A DNA stretch of 64,000 nt, taken from assembly GCA_964470845.1 (NCBI GenBank), contig CAYYEL010000002.1, positions 12,071 to 76,070 on the forward strand. The letters run 5' to 3'. The notes under the pieces were generated by a model. The model was not told where the DNA came from, made no database searches, and saw only the letters and a list, made by a program, of their open reading frames with translations. Positions 1 to 9,966 of this stretch are shown one piece after another (positions within the stretch are counted from its first letter, which is position 1; each line of letters begins with the position of its first letter). This DNA is from HGM04593 sp964470845 (GTDB lineage: Bacteria; Bacteroidota; Bacteroidia; Bacteroidales; Bacteroidaceae). The position numbers were made by a program, and so were the translations under genes.

Positions 1-357
1 AAGGTAATTATAATCAATTATTTGCAGAGTTAATAAAATAGTAATAACCTAAACACTTTTATTGATAACCTTAAAAGCAAATATTTTTTCATTTTTTTAT
101 CCCCACAATTAACAGGAGTTATTTTTGTTTTTTCTTTTTTTTATTTAAAAAAGGAGAATAATATTATTATATCTTGTCGATTGTGTGGATAAATATAACC
201 TATATTCTGTGTGCAATATTATTAAACTATTTCTCATAAATATTGTGTGAAGGGTTTTAATAATAGTTGAGCCATCGTAAAGGTATAAATAATAATTCCA
301 AACTCTTAAAATATAGAGCTTGGAATTATTATAAAGATATTAACCTATTATTGTTTA
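1..357. other. AT-rich intergenic region, no gene seen
   Basis: No convincing reading frame is present. The stretch is very AT-rich with T-runs. It contains one perfect DnaA-box-like 9-mer on the reverse strand (TGTGGATAA at 184-192) and a near match (TTATCCCCAC) around 99-108. Its right end holds the terminator of the porZ operon. The gene to the left lies outside the window, so the role of the region is open. Confidence 0.5.
291..330 (-). terminator. Terminator of the leuS-porZ operon
   Basis: Two 15-nt arms (291-305 and 316-330) pair around a 10-nt loop just downstream of the porZ stop codon. The single imperfect position is a G-U pair only in the leftward transcript, which fits a terminator for porZ. 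The sequence after the stem is AT-rich rather than a clean U-run. Confidence 0.55.
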
Positions 358-2655
358 TTATCTGATGAACAGAATTTTGGTAGCCACTCCTTCGTTGCCA
401 TCCCGGTCGTAGGTGAGCACATAGTAAACACCGGCTGCTACTCTATCACCTTTTTTGTTTCGTCCGTCCCAAGTGAATGAACCTCCTACTGATGTTCCCT
501 CATAAATCAATGAGCCTGTCGTATCGACGATTTTTACATTGCAGTCGAATGTAAGCCCGACGATGCTTATTTCGCCGCTGTAATCGGGTCTCACAGGGTT
601 AGGATAGGCATATACGTTGCTTTCGTCAAGTTTTTCGGCCGGTTGGGTTGCGTCGGCCATAAAACTTGCCATTCCATTTTCTGTTCCAAAGAATACCTCG
701 CCGCTCTTTTCATTTACAGCTATGCTCATTATACTGTTCGATGGTAAGGGGCTGTTTTCTGTTGTAAAATGGTGTATAGTCTCCAAGCCATCGGCCGATA
801 TTAGATAAGCGCCATTGTGTTTAGTACCTATCCATTTGCGGTTGGCTCCATCGACGAATATGCTTTGTATATATACTCCGCTCATAAGGTAGTCGGCAAG
901 GCCTGTGCCGTCGTTGCGGGGTATCTTTATTTGTGTGAATCGTCCGTTGTCGAAGAATTTTGTGGGATTATCTATGACAAATAATCCGGCATCTGTTCCC
1001 ACCCATAGTGAACCGTTTTTATCCTCTTTAAATGCGTATATCTGATAGATGTCGTAGTTTATTCCATCTTGATTGGTGAATTTTGCCATCCATATTTTGG
1101 TCTCGTCATCGCTTGTATCGAGTACAGTACCGTTCATCTTTGCACAGAATAATCCTGCGTCGGATTGAAGCGACACTACCCACAGCCACCCGCGCGAGTC
1201 TATTGTAATATCGGCAACGGTTGGTAATTTATCTAATTGTTGGTAGTATATCTCTTTCCAACTTTTATCCTGCATCAATATTTTTATGGGGGTTTTTGTG
1301 CCTGTGTTCAGCATCCACAGATTACCGTTATTATCGAATTCTATTTTTGGTACACGAATGTATCTGTTTTCGTATGGGCCGCTTATCACACTCTCTAATG
1401 CCGAGTTTTTGTTGCTGTAATGTTTTATAAATTCACCTTCGCGGAATTCATATAATCCGAATCCGAAAGAGCTTGCAAAATAGTGCTGCTGCTCGGTGGG
1501 GTCTTCGTCGATGGAGCATACGTTCTGGTAAATGCCTGTCGAGGTCTTTATAATATCTTCGGGAAGGTTTGTCCAATGCTCTTCGTTATAGTCATAGACC
1601 ATTACTGTTCCATCGTAGAATTTTGTATCAAGATAGTTTATGTTACCTCCTGCCACAAGCAGTTTATCGCCCGAGAATTTTATAAATTCCGAGTAGTTTC
1701 TAATGGGGCTGTTGGGAATAATTCCGGCTGCTTTTTCTACTATTTTTCCACTCTCTATTGCGCAGGGAATAATACCTTTGTATCCTGCACAATTCCATAC
1801 TCTGTTTCCTTTTTTGCGTATGAAATTACTACCTTTTTCCAGTGGGTAGATAGTATATTTTGTATTGCTGTCGAAGAATATTACTTTATCTGTTCCTCCG
1901 GCTACAAGTTGTGAGCCGTCGTTGTACAGATATTTATATATTGTGCCGTTGTTTTTTTCGCGTAGTGTAAGACGATTGTTATCGGTGTCAAGGGTGTATA
2001 TTCCGAGATTCTCAATTACGCAATAAAGTTCATTTTTAAATATTTCAAATGAGGTGGTTTTATATTTGTTTATGTGCTTCCAATTGCTGTTGTCGAGCAG
2101 ATTACTGTTTCTGTCTCCACACACTACCCCGTCTTTTGTCCCGGCATATATCGAACCATTAAATATTTGTGTGCTATATACTTCTTTATTAAGATTATAG
2201 GTGTTTGTAAATTCTTTTTTTTCAATATCAAGTTCCACAATTCCGAATCCGGTGGACAATAGAGCAATATTGCCGTTTATAGATATATTATTTATATTTT
2301 TTGTGGCGAGTGTCTTGTTTTTAAAATCCGAGATATTATATACACTCTCGTCGTTGTACAGAAGGTCGATATTGGCATTTTTATATACAATTACAAGGGC
2401 TTCACTCTGCTTACAGTAGGCTATGAAACTTATATCAATGTCGCTCAGGTGTGATATTTTATCGTATGTGCGAATCTCATCGTCCTCTTCGCTGTACGAG
2501 AATAGTGCGCCCGATGCAAGGATATAAACTTTTCCATCGATAATCTCGCAGTCTGTTGCATTGTGATACGATGTGTGTAGTCTCCAATCTCCTATTGCTG
2601 CATCGGCTGCTATTGAGACGATGAGTGCCAACGATAAAATAATACTCCTAATCAT
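358..2655 (-). CDS. porZ: PorZ-like type IX secretion beta-propeller protein
   Basis: 765 residues with a signal peptide (about 1-20), a long run of beta-propeller blades of the two-component-regulator-propeller kind (for example WVGTDAGLFVI, KWIGTKHNGAYLI), and a C-terminal beta-sandwich from about residue 680 that starts at AYPNPVRP and ends KILFIR, the layout of a type IX sorting-type domain. PorZ in Porphyromonas belongs to the cell-surface attachment complex that processes type IX cargo; assignment here rests on size, order of domains and context. It is the last gene of a leftward operon and its ATG overlaps the rdgB stop by 4 bp. A different surface propeller protein is the main alternative. 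Confidence 0.75.
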   Translation of the reverse strand: MIRSIILSLALIVSIAADAAIGDWRLHTSYHNATDCEIIDGKVYILASGALFSYSEEDDEIRTYDKISHLSDIDISFIAYCKQSEALVIVYKNANIDLLYNDESVYNISDFKNKTLATKNINNISINGNIALLSTGFGIVELDIEKKEFTNTYNLNKEVYSTQIFNGSIYAGTKDGVVCGDRNSNLLDNSNWKHINKYKTTSFEIFKNELYCVIENLGIYTLDTDNNRLTLREKNNGTIYKYLYNDGSQLVAGGTDKVIFFDSNTKYTIYPLEKGSNFIRKKGNRVWNCAGYKGIIPCAIESGKIVEKAAGIIPNSPIRNYSEFIKFSGDKLLVAGGNINYLDTKFYDGTVMVYDYNEEHWTNLPEDIIKTSTGIYQNVCSIDEDPTEQQHYFASSFGFGLYEFREGEFIKHYSNKNSALESVISGPYENRYIRVPKIEFDNNGNLWMLNTGTKTPIKILMQDKSWKEIYYQQLDKLPTVADITIDSRGWLWVVSLQSDAGLFCAKMNGTVLDTSDDETKIWMAKFTNQDGINYDIYQIYAFKEDKNGSLWVGTDAGLFVIDNPTKFFDNGRFTQIKIPRNDGTGLADYLMSGVYIQSIFVDGANRKWIGTKHNGAYLISADGLETIHHFTTENSPLPSNSIMSIAVNEKSGEVFFGTENGMASFMADATQPAEKLDESNVYAYPNPVRPDYSGEISIVGLTFDCNVKIVDTTGSLIYEGTSVGGSFTWDGRNKKGDRVAAGVYYVLTYDRDGNEGVATKILFIR

Positions 2656-3230
2656 ATAATTCCTTGTAAATATTCGCTTAATTGCTTTGTAGCTCGGTAG
2701 CGATGGCTTATACTGTTTTTTGTGCTGCTGTCCATTTGGGCGAAACTCTCTGTATATCCTTCGGGAATAAAAACAGGGTCGTAACCAAATCCCGAGTCGC
2801 CTCGTTTATCCTCGGTAATTTCTCCTTTTACAATTCCGTTGAATAGTTTCTCCTCGCCATTTATTATTAACGCAATAACTGTACGAAATTGTGCCGAGCG
2901 GTTATTTTTTCCTGTTAAATTCTCTAAAAGTTTGTTCATATTGGCTTCGGAGTTGTGTCCGTCGCCTGCATAGCGGGCCGAATATACTCCCGGAGCACCG
3001 CCTAAAGCCTCTACTTCGAGGCCTGTGTCGTCGGCAAAGCAGTTTACATTATACTTTTCAAAAATATAGCGGGCTTTTATAAGTGCGTTTCCTTCGAGTG
3101 TATCGGCTGTTTCGGGAATATCATCTATACAGCCAATATCGGCGAGTGAGAGTATTTCTACTCCACTCCCGATAATATCGCGTACTTCTTGCAGTTTATG
3201 CTTATTGTTTGTTGCAAATACTAATTTCAT
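2652..3230 (-). CDS. rdgB: RdgB/HAM1 non-canonical purine NTP pyrophosphatase
   Basis: 192 residues, normal length. The nucleotide-binding start FATNNKHKLQEV, the acidic motif FADDTGLEVEAL and the GDSGFGYDPVF motif are all intact. The family hydrolyses dITP, XTP and dHAPTP to the monophosphate, keeping deaminated purines out of DNA; it is a soluble dimeric enzyme. It overlaps the neighbouring genes by 4 bp on both sides (ATGA junctions), so it is translationally coupled to the yitT-like gene before it and porZ after it. Confidence 0.95.
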   Translation of the reverse strand: MKLVFATNNKHKLQEVRDIIGSGVEILSLADIGCIDDIPETADTLEGNALIKARYIFEKYNVNCFADDTGLEVEALGGAPGVYSARYAGDGHNSEANMNKLLENLTGKNNRSAQFRTVIALIINGEEKLFNGIVKGEITEDKRGDSGFGYDPVFIPEGYTESFAQMDSSTKNSISHRYRATKQLSEYLQGII

Positions 3231-4195
3231 AATTTTACGTTGTTTGCTTCGAGCTCTTCGGTTGTTTTAAGCTTTTTGGGCTTGGTTTTTATTTTGTCGA
3301 ATCCGTTGCCATAGACACCCATTACTTTTACTTGTGATACAAGTGCATTGGGGTCAATTTGTTTCACTATATTGTATAGCTCGTTTGTCTGATTGGCTCG
3401 GGTTATTGTGGTAATTACTTTTCCCTCGCTTTTCGAGTAGAAACCAACCGAGTCGAGCAGTGTAACGCCTCGACGAAGCTGTCGGGTGATATAATATCCA
3501 ATCTCATCGTATTTATTCGAGAAGATAAAGAATTGTACCATCTGACGGTTGCTGTTCACCATATAGTCGAGCGATACATTTACTATCACAAGGTTAATGT
3601 ATCCATAGAACACTTTTGCAAGGCCTATCGACTCGGAACCATTTGAGGGTACCAAGAAATAACCGCTTGTAATGATACAAATATCGATGTACAGCATTGC
3701 TCGGCCGAAACTGACGTCTTTGTATTTGTTTACAATTGCAGCCACAATATCCACGCCTCCCGTGCTGCCGTTGCTCAAGAAACAAAGAGCTATTCCTATT
3801 CCTGTGAATATTGAACCTACCAAGCACGATTCAAGCTGCTTTGTCGGGCCAAGAATTGTATAAGCATTTTGTTCTTGAAAAAGTTCTTGGAACAGGCTCA
3901 AAAACAGTGTAAGCGTGATAATTGCGTATATGGTTTTTATACAGAATTTCAATCCCAACTGCCATATAGCTATAATTATCAGCACTACATTGATACAGAA
4001 ATAAGTATATTGCATAGATATTCCTGTTGAATACTGTACAATAGCACCAATACCTGTAACACCTCCAATAAGGAATTGGAACGGGCTCATAAAAAAGTTC
4101 CAAGCAATAGCATAAATTGCAAGTCCTATTGTTATTGTAAGGTAACTTTTAATTTCACCGGCAATGTCAGTCTTTGGAATGAATAACTTAGCCAT
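3227..4195 (-). CDS. YitT family membrane protein (DUF2179)
   Basis: 322 residues: about five hydrophobic membrane segments in the first 210 residues, including the glycine-rich GGVTGIGAIVQY and NGSTGGVDIVAAIV stretches typical of YitT proteins, then a cytoplasmic DUF2179 domain (about 225-300, with TRQLRRGVTLLDSVG and TITRANQTNELYNIV). The transported substrate or function of the family is not established. It lies 11 bp after leuS and is coupled to rdgB. Confidence 0.85.
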   Translation of the reverse strand: MAKLFIPKTDIAGEIKSYLTITIGLAIYAIAWNFFMSPFQFLIGGVTGIGAIVQYSTGISMQYTYFCINVVLIIIAIWQLGLKFCIKTIYAIITLTLFLSLFQELFQEQNAYTILGPTKQLESCLVGSIFTGIGIALCFLSNGSTGGVDIVAAIVNKYKDVSFGRAMLYIDICIITSGYFLVPSNGSESIGLAKVFYGYINLVIVNVSLDYMVNSNRQMVQFFIFSNKYDEIGYYITRQLRRGVTLLDSVGFYSKSEGKVITTITRANQTNELYNIVKQIDPNALVSQVKVMGVYGNGFDKIKTKPKKLKTTEELEANNVKL

Positions 4196-4206
4196 AATTT
4201 ATTTTT

Positions 4207-7038
4207 TTAAAAAACTATGTTTACAATTTTCTTAGGTACGACAATTATTTTTTTAACCGCTTTTCCATCGAGATATTTATTTGTCTGTTCGTTGGCAAGC
4301 ACTTGATTCTCAATGTCTGCTCTATCGGCATCTGCTGCAAATTCCATTGTGAAGCGGGCTTTACCATTGAAAGAGATAGTGTATTTTATTGTATCTTCTT
4401 TCAGATAGTCGGCATTGAAGATGGGCCACTCGGCATCGCACACCGAGGTTGTGTGTCCTAAAATTTCCCAAAGCTCTTCACAAATATGAGGTGCAAAAGG
4501 TGCAAGTATTATTACAAACTGTTCTAAAATAGCACGTTTATTGCATTTTAGTGTACTAAGCTCGTTTGTACATATCATAAATGCACTTACTGCTGTGTTG
4601 TACGAGAATGCCTGAATATCCTCTGTTGCTTTTTTAATGAGTTTATGCAGTGATTTAAGCTCCTCTTTTGTGGGTGTTTCGTCGCTTATTATAAGATTGT
4701 CTTCTTTGTCGAAGAATAGATTCCACAGTTTACGCAAGAAGCGGTGGCAACCGTCGATACCGTTGGTGTCCCAAGGCTTCGACTGCTCAATGGGGCCAAG
4801 GAACATTTCGTACAGACGCAGTGTGTCGGCACCATATTTCTCGACTATTGTATCGGGATTTACTACATTGTACATTGACTTACTCATCTTCTCTACTGCC
4901 CATCCGCAGATATATTTGTCATTCTCAAGAATAAATTCGGCATTGGCATAGTCGGGACGCCAAGCACGGAATGCGTCAATATCCAAAATATCATTCGATA
5001 CAATGTTTACATCTACGTGTATAGGTGTAACGTCGTACTCTTTTGCAAGGTTCAGCGATACGAATGTATTTGTATCTTTTATGCGATAAACAAAATTGCT
5101 TCGGCCTTGAATCATTCCTTGGTTGATGAGTTTTTGGAAAGGTTCTTCCTTTACACTCACTCCAAGGTCGAACAGGAACATATTCCAGAAACGTGAGTAG
5201 ATGAGGTGTCCTGTTGCGTGCTCGGTTCCACCAACGTATAAATCAACATTTTGCCAATATTTGTCGGCCTCGGGCGATACAAGCGCTGTGTGGTTGCGGG
5301 GGTCCATATAACGCAGATAGTAGGCGCTTGAACCTGCAAATCCCGGCATTGTATTGAGTTCTAAGGGGAATATTGTCTCGTTGTCGATGTTTGCTTTGTC
5401 GGTTACACAGTTGTTTACTGTGTCCCAAGCCCACGATTCGGCGTGTCCCAATGGAGGCTCGCCACTCTCGGTGGGTAGGAATTTTTTTACCTCGGGAAGC
5501 TCAAGGGGCAGACACTTTTCGGGAATGGGATAGGGTGTACCATTCTTGTAGTATATGGGGAAAGGCTCGCCCCAATAGCGCTGACGACTGAAGATTGCGT
5601 CGCGCAGACGGTAGTTTATCTTTACACGGCCAAGATTATTCTCGGTAACGTATGCTTTTGTTGCTGCAATAGCCTCTTTTACGGTAAGGCCGTTGAGGTT
5701 CAGTTTGCAGTTGGCAAATGCAGCTGTGGGCGAGTTTGTCATTATACCCTCTTTGGCGTCGAAGCTCTCTTCGCTTACGTCGCAACCCTCGATGAGCGGA
5801 CGTATCTCGATACCAAAATGCTTTGCAAAGGCATAGTCGCGACTGTCGTGTGCAGGAACAGCCATAATAGCGCCTGTTCCGTAGCCCGAGAGTACGTAGT
5901 CGCTCACCCACACGGGAATCTCCTCGCCTGTAATGGGGTTTATTGCGTATGAACCGGTAAATACTCCGGTTACTTTACGGTCAATCATACGTTCGCGCTC
6001 GGTGCGTTTTTTGGTGCGGTCGATATAAGCTTCTACCTCCTCTTTCTGCGCCTCGGTGGTGAGTTGTGCAACAAGCTCGCTCTCGGGGGCCAGTACCATA
6101 AATGTTACACCGAATATTGTGTCGGCGCGTGTGGTGAAGATGGTAAACTCTACGTCGCTATCTTTTATGCGGAATTGCATTTCTGTTCCCTCACTGCGGC
6201 CTATCCAATTGCGCTGTGTCTCTTTCAGTGAGTCGGTCCAGTCTATTTTATCAAGACCGTCGAGCAGGCGCTGTGCGTATGCCGATACTCGCAGACACCA
6301 CTGTTTCATTTTTTTCTGTACAACAGGATAACCTCCACGCTCCGATACTCCATCGACAACCTCGTCGTTGGCAAGTACTGTACCGAGTTTGGGACACCAG
6401 TTAACCATTGTCTCGTTGAGGAATGCTATACGCCAGTTCATAAGCGTCTCTTGACGTGTTTTTTCGTCCATTGCGTTCCACTCGTCGGCAGTGATATTAA
6501 GTTCTTCGGTGCAGGCTGCGTCGATGGCGGCACTGCCCTCTTTCGATAGTTTCTCGACAAGTTCACTTATAGGTTTACAACATTTGGAAGTATTGTCGTA
6601 GTAGTGGTTGAACATTTTTATGAATGCCCACTGTGTCCAATGATAATACTCGGGGTCGCAAGTGCGTATTTCGCGCTCCCAATCGAACGAAAAGCCTATT
6701 TTGTCGAGTTGTTCGCGGTATCTTGCAATATTCTGTTCGGTTGTTACCTGCGGGTGTTGTCCTGTCTGTATGGCATACTGCTCGGCAGGCAGTCCATAAG
6801 CATCGTAACCCATAGGGTTCAACACATTGTATCCTTGCAGACGCTTATAGCGTGCAAATATATCCGATGCTATATATCCGAGGGGGTGTCCTACGTGCAA
6901 TCCTGCTCCCGATGGATAGGGGAACATATTCAGTACATAGAATTTCTCTTTCTCACTATTTTCGGTTATGCGATAGGTTTTATTCTCTTTCCATCGCTGT
7001 TGCCATTTTTTCTCAATTTCGTTAAAATTGTATCCCAT
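4207..7038 (-). CDS. leuS: Leucyl-tRNA synthetase
   Basis: 943 residues, class I aminoacyl-tRNA synthetase that charges tRNA-Leu. The HIGH-type motif is HVGH at 48-51 and the KMSKS loop is intact at 717-721. An inserted editing (CP1) domain lies between them, recognisable by the threonine-rich TIFTTRADTIFG and the GTGAIMAVPAHDSRD motif. The C-terminal anticodon-binding part ends normally. It is the first gene of the leftward operon and is divergent from mutS. Confidence 0.97.
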   Translation of the reverse strand: MGYNFNEIEKKWQQRWKENKTYRITENSEKEKFYVLNMFPYPSGAGLHVGHPLGYIASDIFARYKRLQGYNVLNPMGYDAYGLPAEQYAIQTGQHPQVTTEQNIARYREQLDKIGFSFDWEREIRTCDPEYYHWTQWAFIKMFNHYYDNTSKCCKPISELVEKLSKEGSAAIDAACTEELNITADEWNAMDEKTRQETLMNWRIAFLNETMVNWCPKLGTVLANDEVVDGVSERGGYPVVQKKMKQWCLRVSAYAQRLLDGLDKIDWTDSLKETQRNWIGRSEGTEMQFRIKDSDVEFTIFTTRADTIFGVTFMVLAPESELVAQLTTEAQKEEVEAYIDRTKKRTERERMIDRKVTGVFTGSYAINPITGEEIPVWVSDYVLSGYGTGAIMAVPAHDSRDYAFAKHFGIEIRPLIEGCDVSEESFDAKEGIMTNSPTAAFANCKLNLNGLTVKEAIAATKAYVTENNLGRVKINYRLRDAIFSRQRYWGEPFPIYYKNGTPYPIPEKCLPLELPEVKKFLPTESGEPPLGHAESWAWDTVNNCVTDKANIDNETIFPLELNTMPGFAGSSAYYLRYMDPRNHTALVSPEADKYWQNVDLYVGGTEHATGHLIYSRFWNMFLFDLGVSVKEEPFQKLINQGMIQGRSNFVYRIKDTNTFVSLNLAKEYDVTPIHVDVNIVSNDILDIDAFRAWRPDYANAEFILENDKYICGWAVEKMSKSMYNVVNPDTIVEKYGADTLRLYEMFLGPIEQSKPWDTNGIDGCHRFLRKLWNLFFDKEDNLIISDETPTKEELKSLHKLIKKATEDIQAFSYNTAVSAFMICTNELSTLKCNKRAILEQFVIILAPFAPHICEELWEILGHTTSVCDAEWPIFNADYLKEDTIKYTISFNGKARFTMEFAADADRADIENQVLANEQTNKYLDGKAVKKIIVVPKKIVNIVF

Positions 7039-7099
7039 AGTTATTTTTATAATTTATTTTGTCTGTTAAAGTAACGCTTATACTTTGTATAAGAGTGTG

Positions 7100-7127
7100 C
7101 AAATGTAAGTAAAAAAAGTAACACAAA
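7100..7127 (-). promoter_or_regulatory. Candidate promoter of the leuS operon
   Basis: On the reverse strand TACATTTG (7100-7107) matches the Bacteroides -7 consensus TAnnTTTG and is followed by C as usual. A TTTG at 7124-7127 could be the -33 element, although the 16-nt gap is shorter than the usual 19-21. It lies about 60 bp upstream of the leuS ATG. No equally good box was seen for mutS; TATCTTCG at 7225-7232 has one mismatch. Confidence 0.45.
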
Positions 7128-7255
7128 AGATATTATATCTTCAATTCTTAGAATTAAAGATTTTTTTTATCTCTTAATGGAATATTTGAAATGTTTTTAA
7201 GAAGTTTCTTTGCGAAAATAGTGCTATCTTCGCGACATTATTCTAAAAAAAGTTT

Positions 7256-9883
7256 ATGGCAGAAAAAGAGGTAGCAATGACGCCTATGATGCGACAGTTT
7301 TACGACCTGAAGGCTAAACATCCCGATGCGATTATGCTGTTCCGTTGCGGCGATTTTTATGAGACATATTGTGCCGATGCAATTCTTGCATCCGAAATTT
7401 TGGGAATTACTCTTACCAAGCGTTCAAATGGTAAGGCCGAGGCCTTTGCACCTATTGAGATGGCAGGATTCCCTTTTCACGCACTCGATACTTATCTTCC
7501 TAAACTCATTCGTGCCGGTAAGCGTGTAGCAATATGCGATCAACTCGAAGACCCTAAGCTCACAAAAAAACTTGTGAAGCGTGGAATAACCGAGCTTGTT
7601 ACTCCCGGTGTCTCCATAAACGACAATGTACTCGACCATAAAGAGAATAATTTCCTTGCTGCCGTGCATTTTGGCAGGCCAATGTGCGGCGTTGCTTTTT
7701 TAGATATTTCGACAGGTGAATTTCTGGCGGCCGAGGGTACTTTCGATTACATCGAAAAATTACTCATAAATTTCAGTCCCAAAGAGGTACTTTTTGAGCG
7801 TGGAATGAAGAGCCGTTTCGAGGAGTGTTTCGGCAATAAGCATCTTACCTTTGAGCTTGACGATTGGGTGTTTACCGATGAATTTGCCAATGAGAAGCTG
7901 ACAAAACATTTCGAGATTAAGAATCTTAAGGGATTCGGTATTTCGCATCTGCGCAGTGGAGTAATTGCTGCGGGTGCTGTTCTGCACTATCTTAGTGTAA
8001 CATTGCACACACAAATATCGCACATACGCAATATTTCGCGCATCGAGGAGGAGCGTTATGTGCGTCTCGATAAATTTACTATTCGCAGCCTCGAGCTTTT
8101 GGGTTCTATGCACGAGGGTGGTTCGTCGCTTCTTTCGGTTATTGACCGCACGGTTACTGCTATGGGTGCGCGTCTGCTCAAGCGTTGGATGGTTTTTCCG
8201 CTTAAAGATAAAAAGCCCATTGAAGAGCGTCTCGATATTGTCGAGTATTATTTTCGTGAACCTGCTTTTCGCGATATAATCGACGAAAATCTGCGTCAGA
8301 TAGGCGACCTTGAGCGCATAATATCCAAGGTTGCAGCGGCGCGTGTTTCACCGCGCGAGCTTGTGCAATTGAAATTAGCGCTTCAGGCTATCGAACCTAT
8401 AAAAAACGCTTGTGAGGCATCGTCCAATAATACAATCAAACAGATAGGTGCACAGCTCGATTGCTGTGCCGATATTCGCGACAGAATTGCGCGTGAGATT
8501 GTTCCCGAGCCACCTCTTCTCTTGAACAAAGGCGGGGTTATTGCTTCGGGAGTTAACGAACAACTCGACGAGCTTCGCTCAATCTCGTACAACGGCAAGG
8601 ATTATCTGATGCAACTGCAACAGCGCGAGAGCGAGCGCACGGGTATTCCCAGCCTTAAAATCTCGTTCAATAATGTTTTTGGATATTATATCGAGGTAAG
8701 AAATACTTACAAAGATAATGTTCCGCAAGAGTGGATACGTAAACAAACACTTGTGAATGCCGAGCGTTATATTACTCAAGAACTTAAGGAATATGAAGAA
8801 AAAATCCTTGGTGCCGAGGAAAAAATTCTTACACTTGAAACTAAAATATACAGCGAACTTGTGTCGTCCTTGGCCGAGTATATACACTCTATTCAGTTAA
8901 ATGCAACGCATCTTGCACGCCTCGACGTTCTTTTATCTTTTGCCAATGTATCGCGGGCTTATAAATATATTCGTCCCATAATTTCCGAGGACAATATTCT
9001 TGATATTAAACAGGGACGCCACCCTGTTATTGAGCGTCAGATGGGCGTGGGCGAGACATATATTCCCAACGACCTTTACCTCGATAGCGAGCAGCAGCAG
9101 ATAATAATTGTTACAGGCCCTAATATGGCCGGAAAATCGGCTCTTTTACGTCAGACGGCACTAATCACGTTGCTTGCCCAGATAGGTTGCTTTGTTCCTG
9201 CCGATAGTGCAACCGTGGGAATTGTTGATAAAATTTTTACACGTGTGGGTGCAAGCGACAATATCTCGGCAGGTGAATCGACCTTTATGGTCGAAATGAC
9301 CGAGGCTGCGAATATTCTTAACAATCTGTCGCCTCGGAGCCTTGTACTTTTCGACGAGCTTGGACGCGGCACATCCACCTACGATGGAATGTCGATAGCT
9401 TGGGCAATAGTAGAGTATATACACGAATCGGACAAGGGTAGGGCGCGTACACTCTTTGCCACTCACTACCACGAACTGAACGAGATGGAGAAGAGTTTTG
9501 CACGTATAAAGAATTTTAATGTATCGGTAAAAGAAATTGACGGGCGAGTGATTTTTCTGCGCAAATTGATGCCCGGCGGAAGCGAGCACTCTTTTGGTAT
9601 TCACGTTGCGAAATTGGCAGGAATGCCCAAGAGCATCGTCAAACGCAGTGAGCAGATTCTTTCTAAACTCGAAGCGGCTGCCGGCCGGGGCGAGATTAAA
9701 AGCTCGGCCGCAGGCACAATAGCCGACAGTCGCGAGGGGCTTCAGCTAAGCTTTTTTCAGCTGGACGACCCTGTTCTTGCGAGTGTACGCGACGAGATTT
9801 TGGGTATCGACATTAACAATCTTACCCCCATCGAGGCACTCAATAAACTGAACGAGATTAAGCGCATTGTAAAGGGTAAATAA
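7256..9883 (+). CDS. mutS: DNA mismatch repair protein MutS
   Basis: 875 residues, full length. The N-terminal mismatch-reading Phe-x-Glu motif is F34-Y35-E36 (GDFYETY), followed by connector, lever and clamp domains, and a C-terminal ABC-type ATPase with Walker A GPNMAGKS, the signature STFMVEMTE, Walker B LVLFDELGRGTS and the ATHYHEL motif. It recognises base mismatches and small loops and recruits MutL. Single gene, divergent from leuS, followed by the catalase gene on the same strand. Confidence 0.97.
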   Translation: MAEKEVAMTPMMRQFYDLKAKHPDAIMLFRCGDFYETYCADAILASEILGITLTKRSNGKAEAFAPIEMAGFPFHALDTYLPKLIRAGKRVAICDQLEDPKLTKKLVKRGITELVTPGVSINDNVLDHKENNFLAAVHFGRPMCGVAFLDISTGEFLAAEGTFDYIEKLLINFSPKEVLFERGMKSRFEECFGNKHLTFELDDWVFTDEFANEKLTKHFEIKNLKGFGISHLRSGVIAAGAVLHYLSVTLHTQISHIRNISRIEEERYVRLDKFTIRSLELLGSMHEGGSSLLSVIDRTVTAMGARLLKRWMVFPLKDKKPIEERLDIVEYYFREPAFRDIIDENLRQIGDLERIISKVAAARVSPRELVQLKLALQAIEPIKNACEASSNNTIKQIGAQLDCCADIRDRIAREIVPEPPLLLNKGGVIASGVNEQLDELRSISYNGKDYLMQLQQRESERTGIPSLKISFNNVFGYYIEVRNTYKDNVPQEWIRKQTLVNAERYITQELKEYEEKILGAEEKILTLETKIYSELVSSLAEYIHSIQLNATHLARLDVLLSFANVSRAYKYIRPIISEDNILDIKQGRHPVIERQMGVGETYIPNDLYLDSEQQQIIIVTGPNMAGKSALLRQTALITLLAQIGCFVPADSATVGIVDKIFTRVGASDNISAGESTFMVEMTEAANILNNLSPRSLVLFDELGRGTSTYDGMSIAWAIVEYIHESDKGRARTLFATHYHELNEMEKSFARIKNFNVSVKEIDGRVIFLRKLMPGGSEHSFGIHVAKLAGMPKSIVKRSEQILSKLEAAAGRGEIKSSAAGTIADSREGLQLSFFQLDDPVLASVRDEILGIDINNLTPIEALNKLNEIKRIVKGK

Positions 9884-9930
9884 TATTTATAAAGCTTTTT
9901 GCGCCTCCTTTGAACAATTTTACATATAGG

Positions 9931-9959
9931 GCTGTTAAGATTAAAAAATTCTTAACAGC
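9931..9959 (+). promoter_or_regulatory. 10-bp inverted repeat directly before katA
   Basis: GCTGTTAAGA at 9931-9940 is repeated as its exact reverse complement at 9950-9959 around a 9-nt AT-only loop. A T-rich stretch follows and the katA ATG is only 7 nt further. It could be a mutS terminator, an attenuator for katA, or an operator dyad; the sequence alone does not decide. Confidence 0.5.
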
Positions 9960-9966
9960 TTTATTT

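Noticed and set aside
1..357. Chromosome replication origin
   Set aside because: Only one perfect DnaA box and gene orientation points the wrong way; kept as a low-interest finding only.
9910..9966. Longer start for katA at a TTG
   Set aside because: It would translate through the inverted repeat and adds 19 residues with no similarity to catalases.
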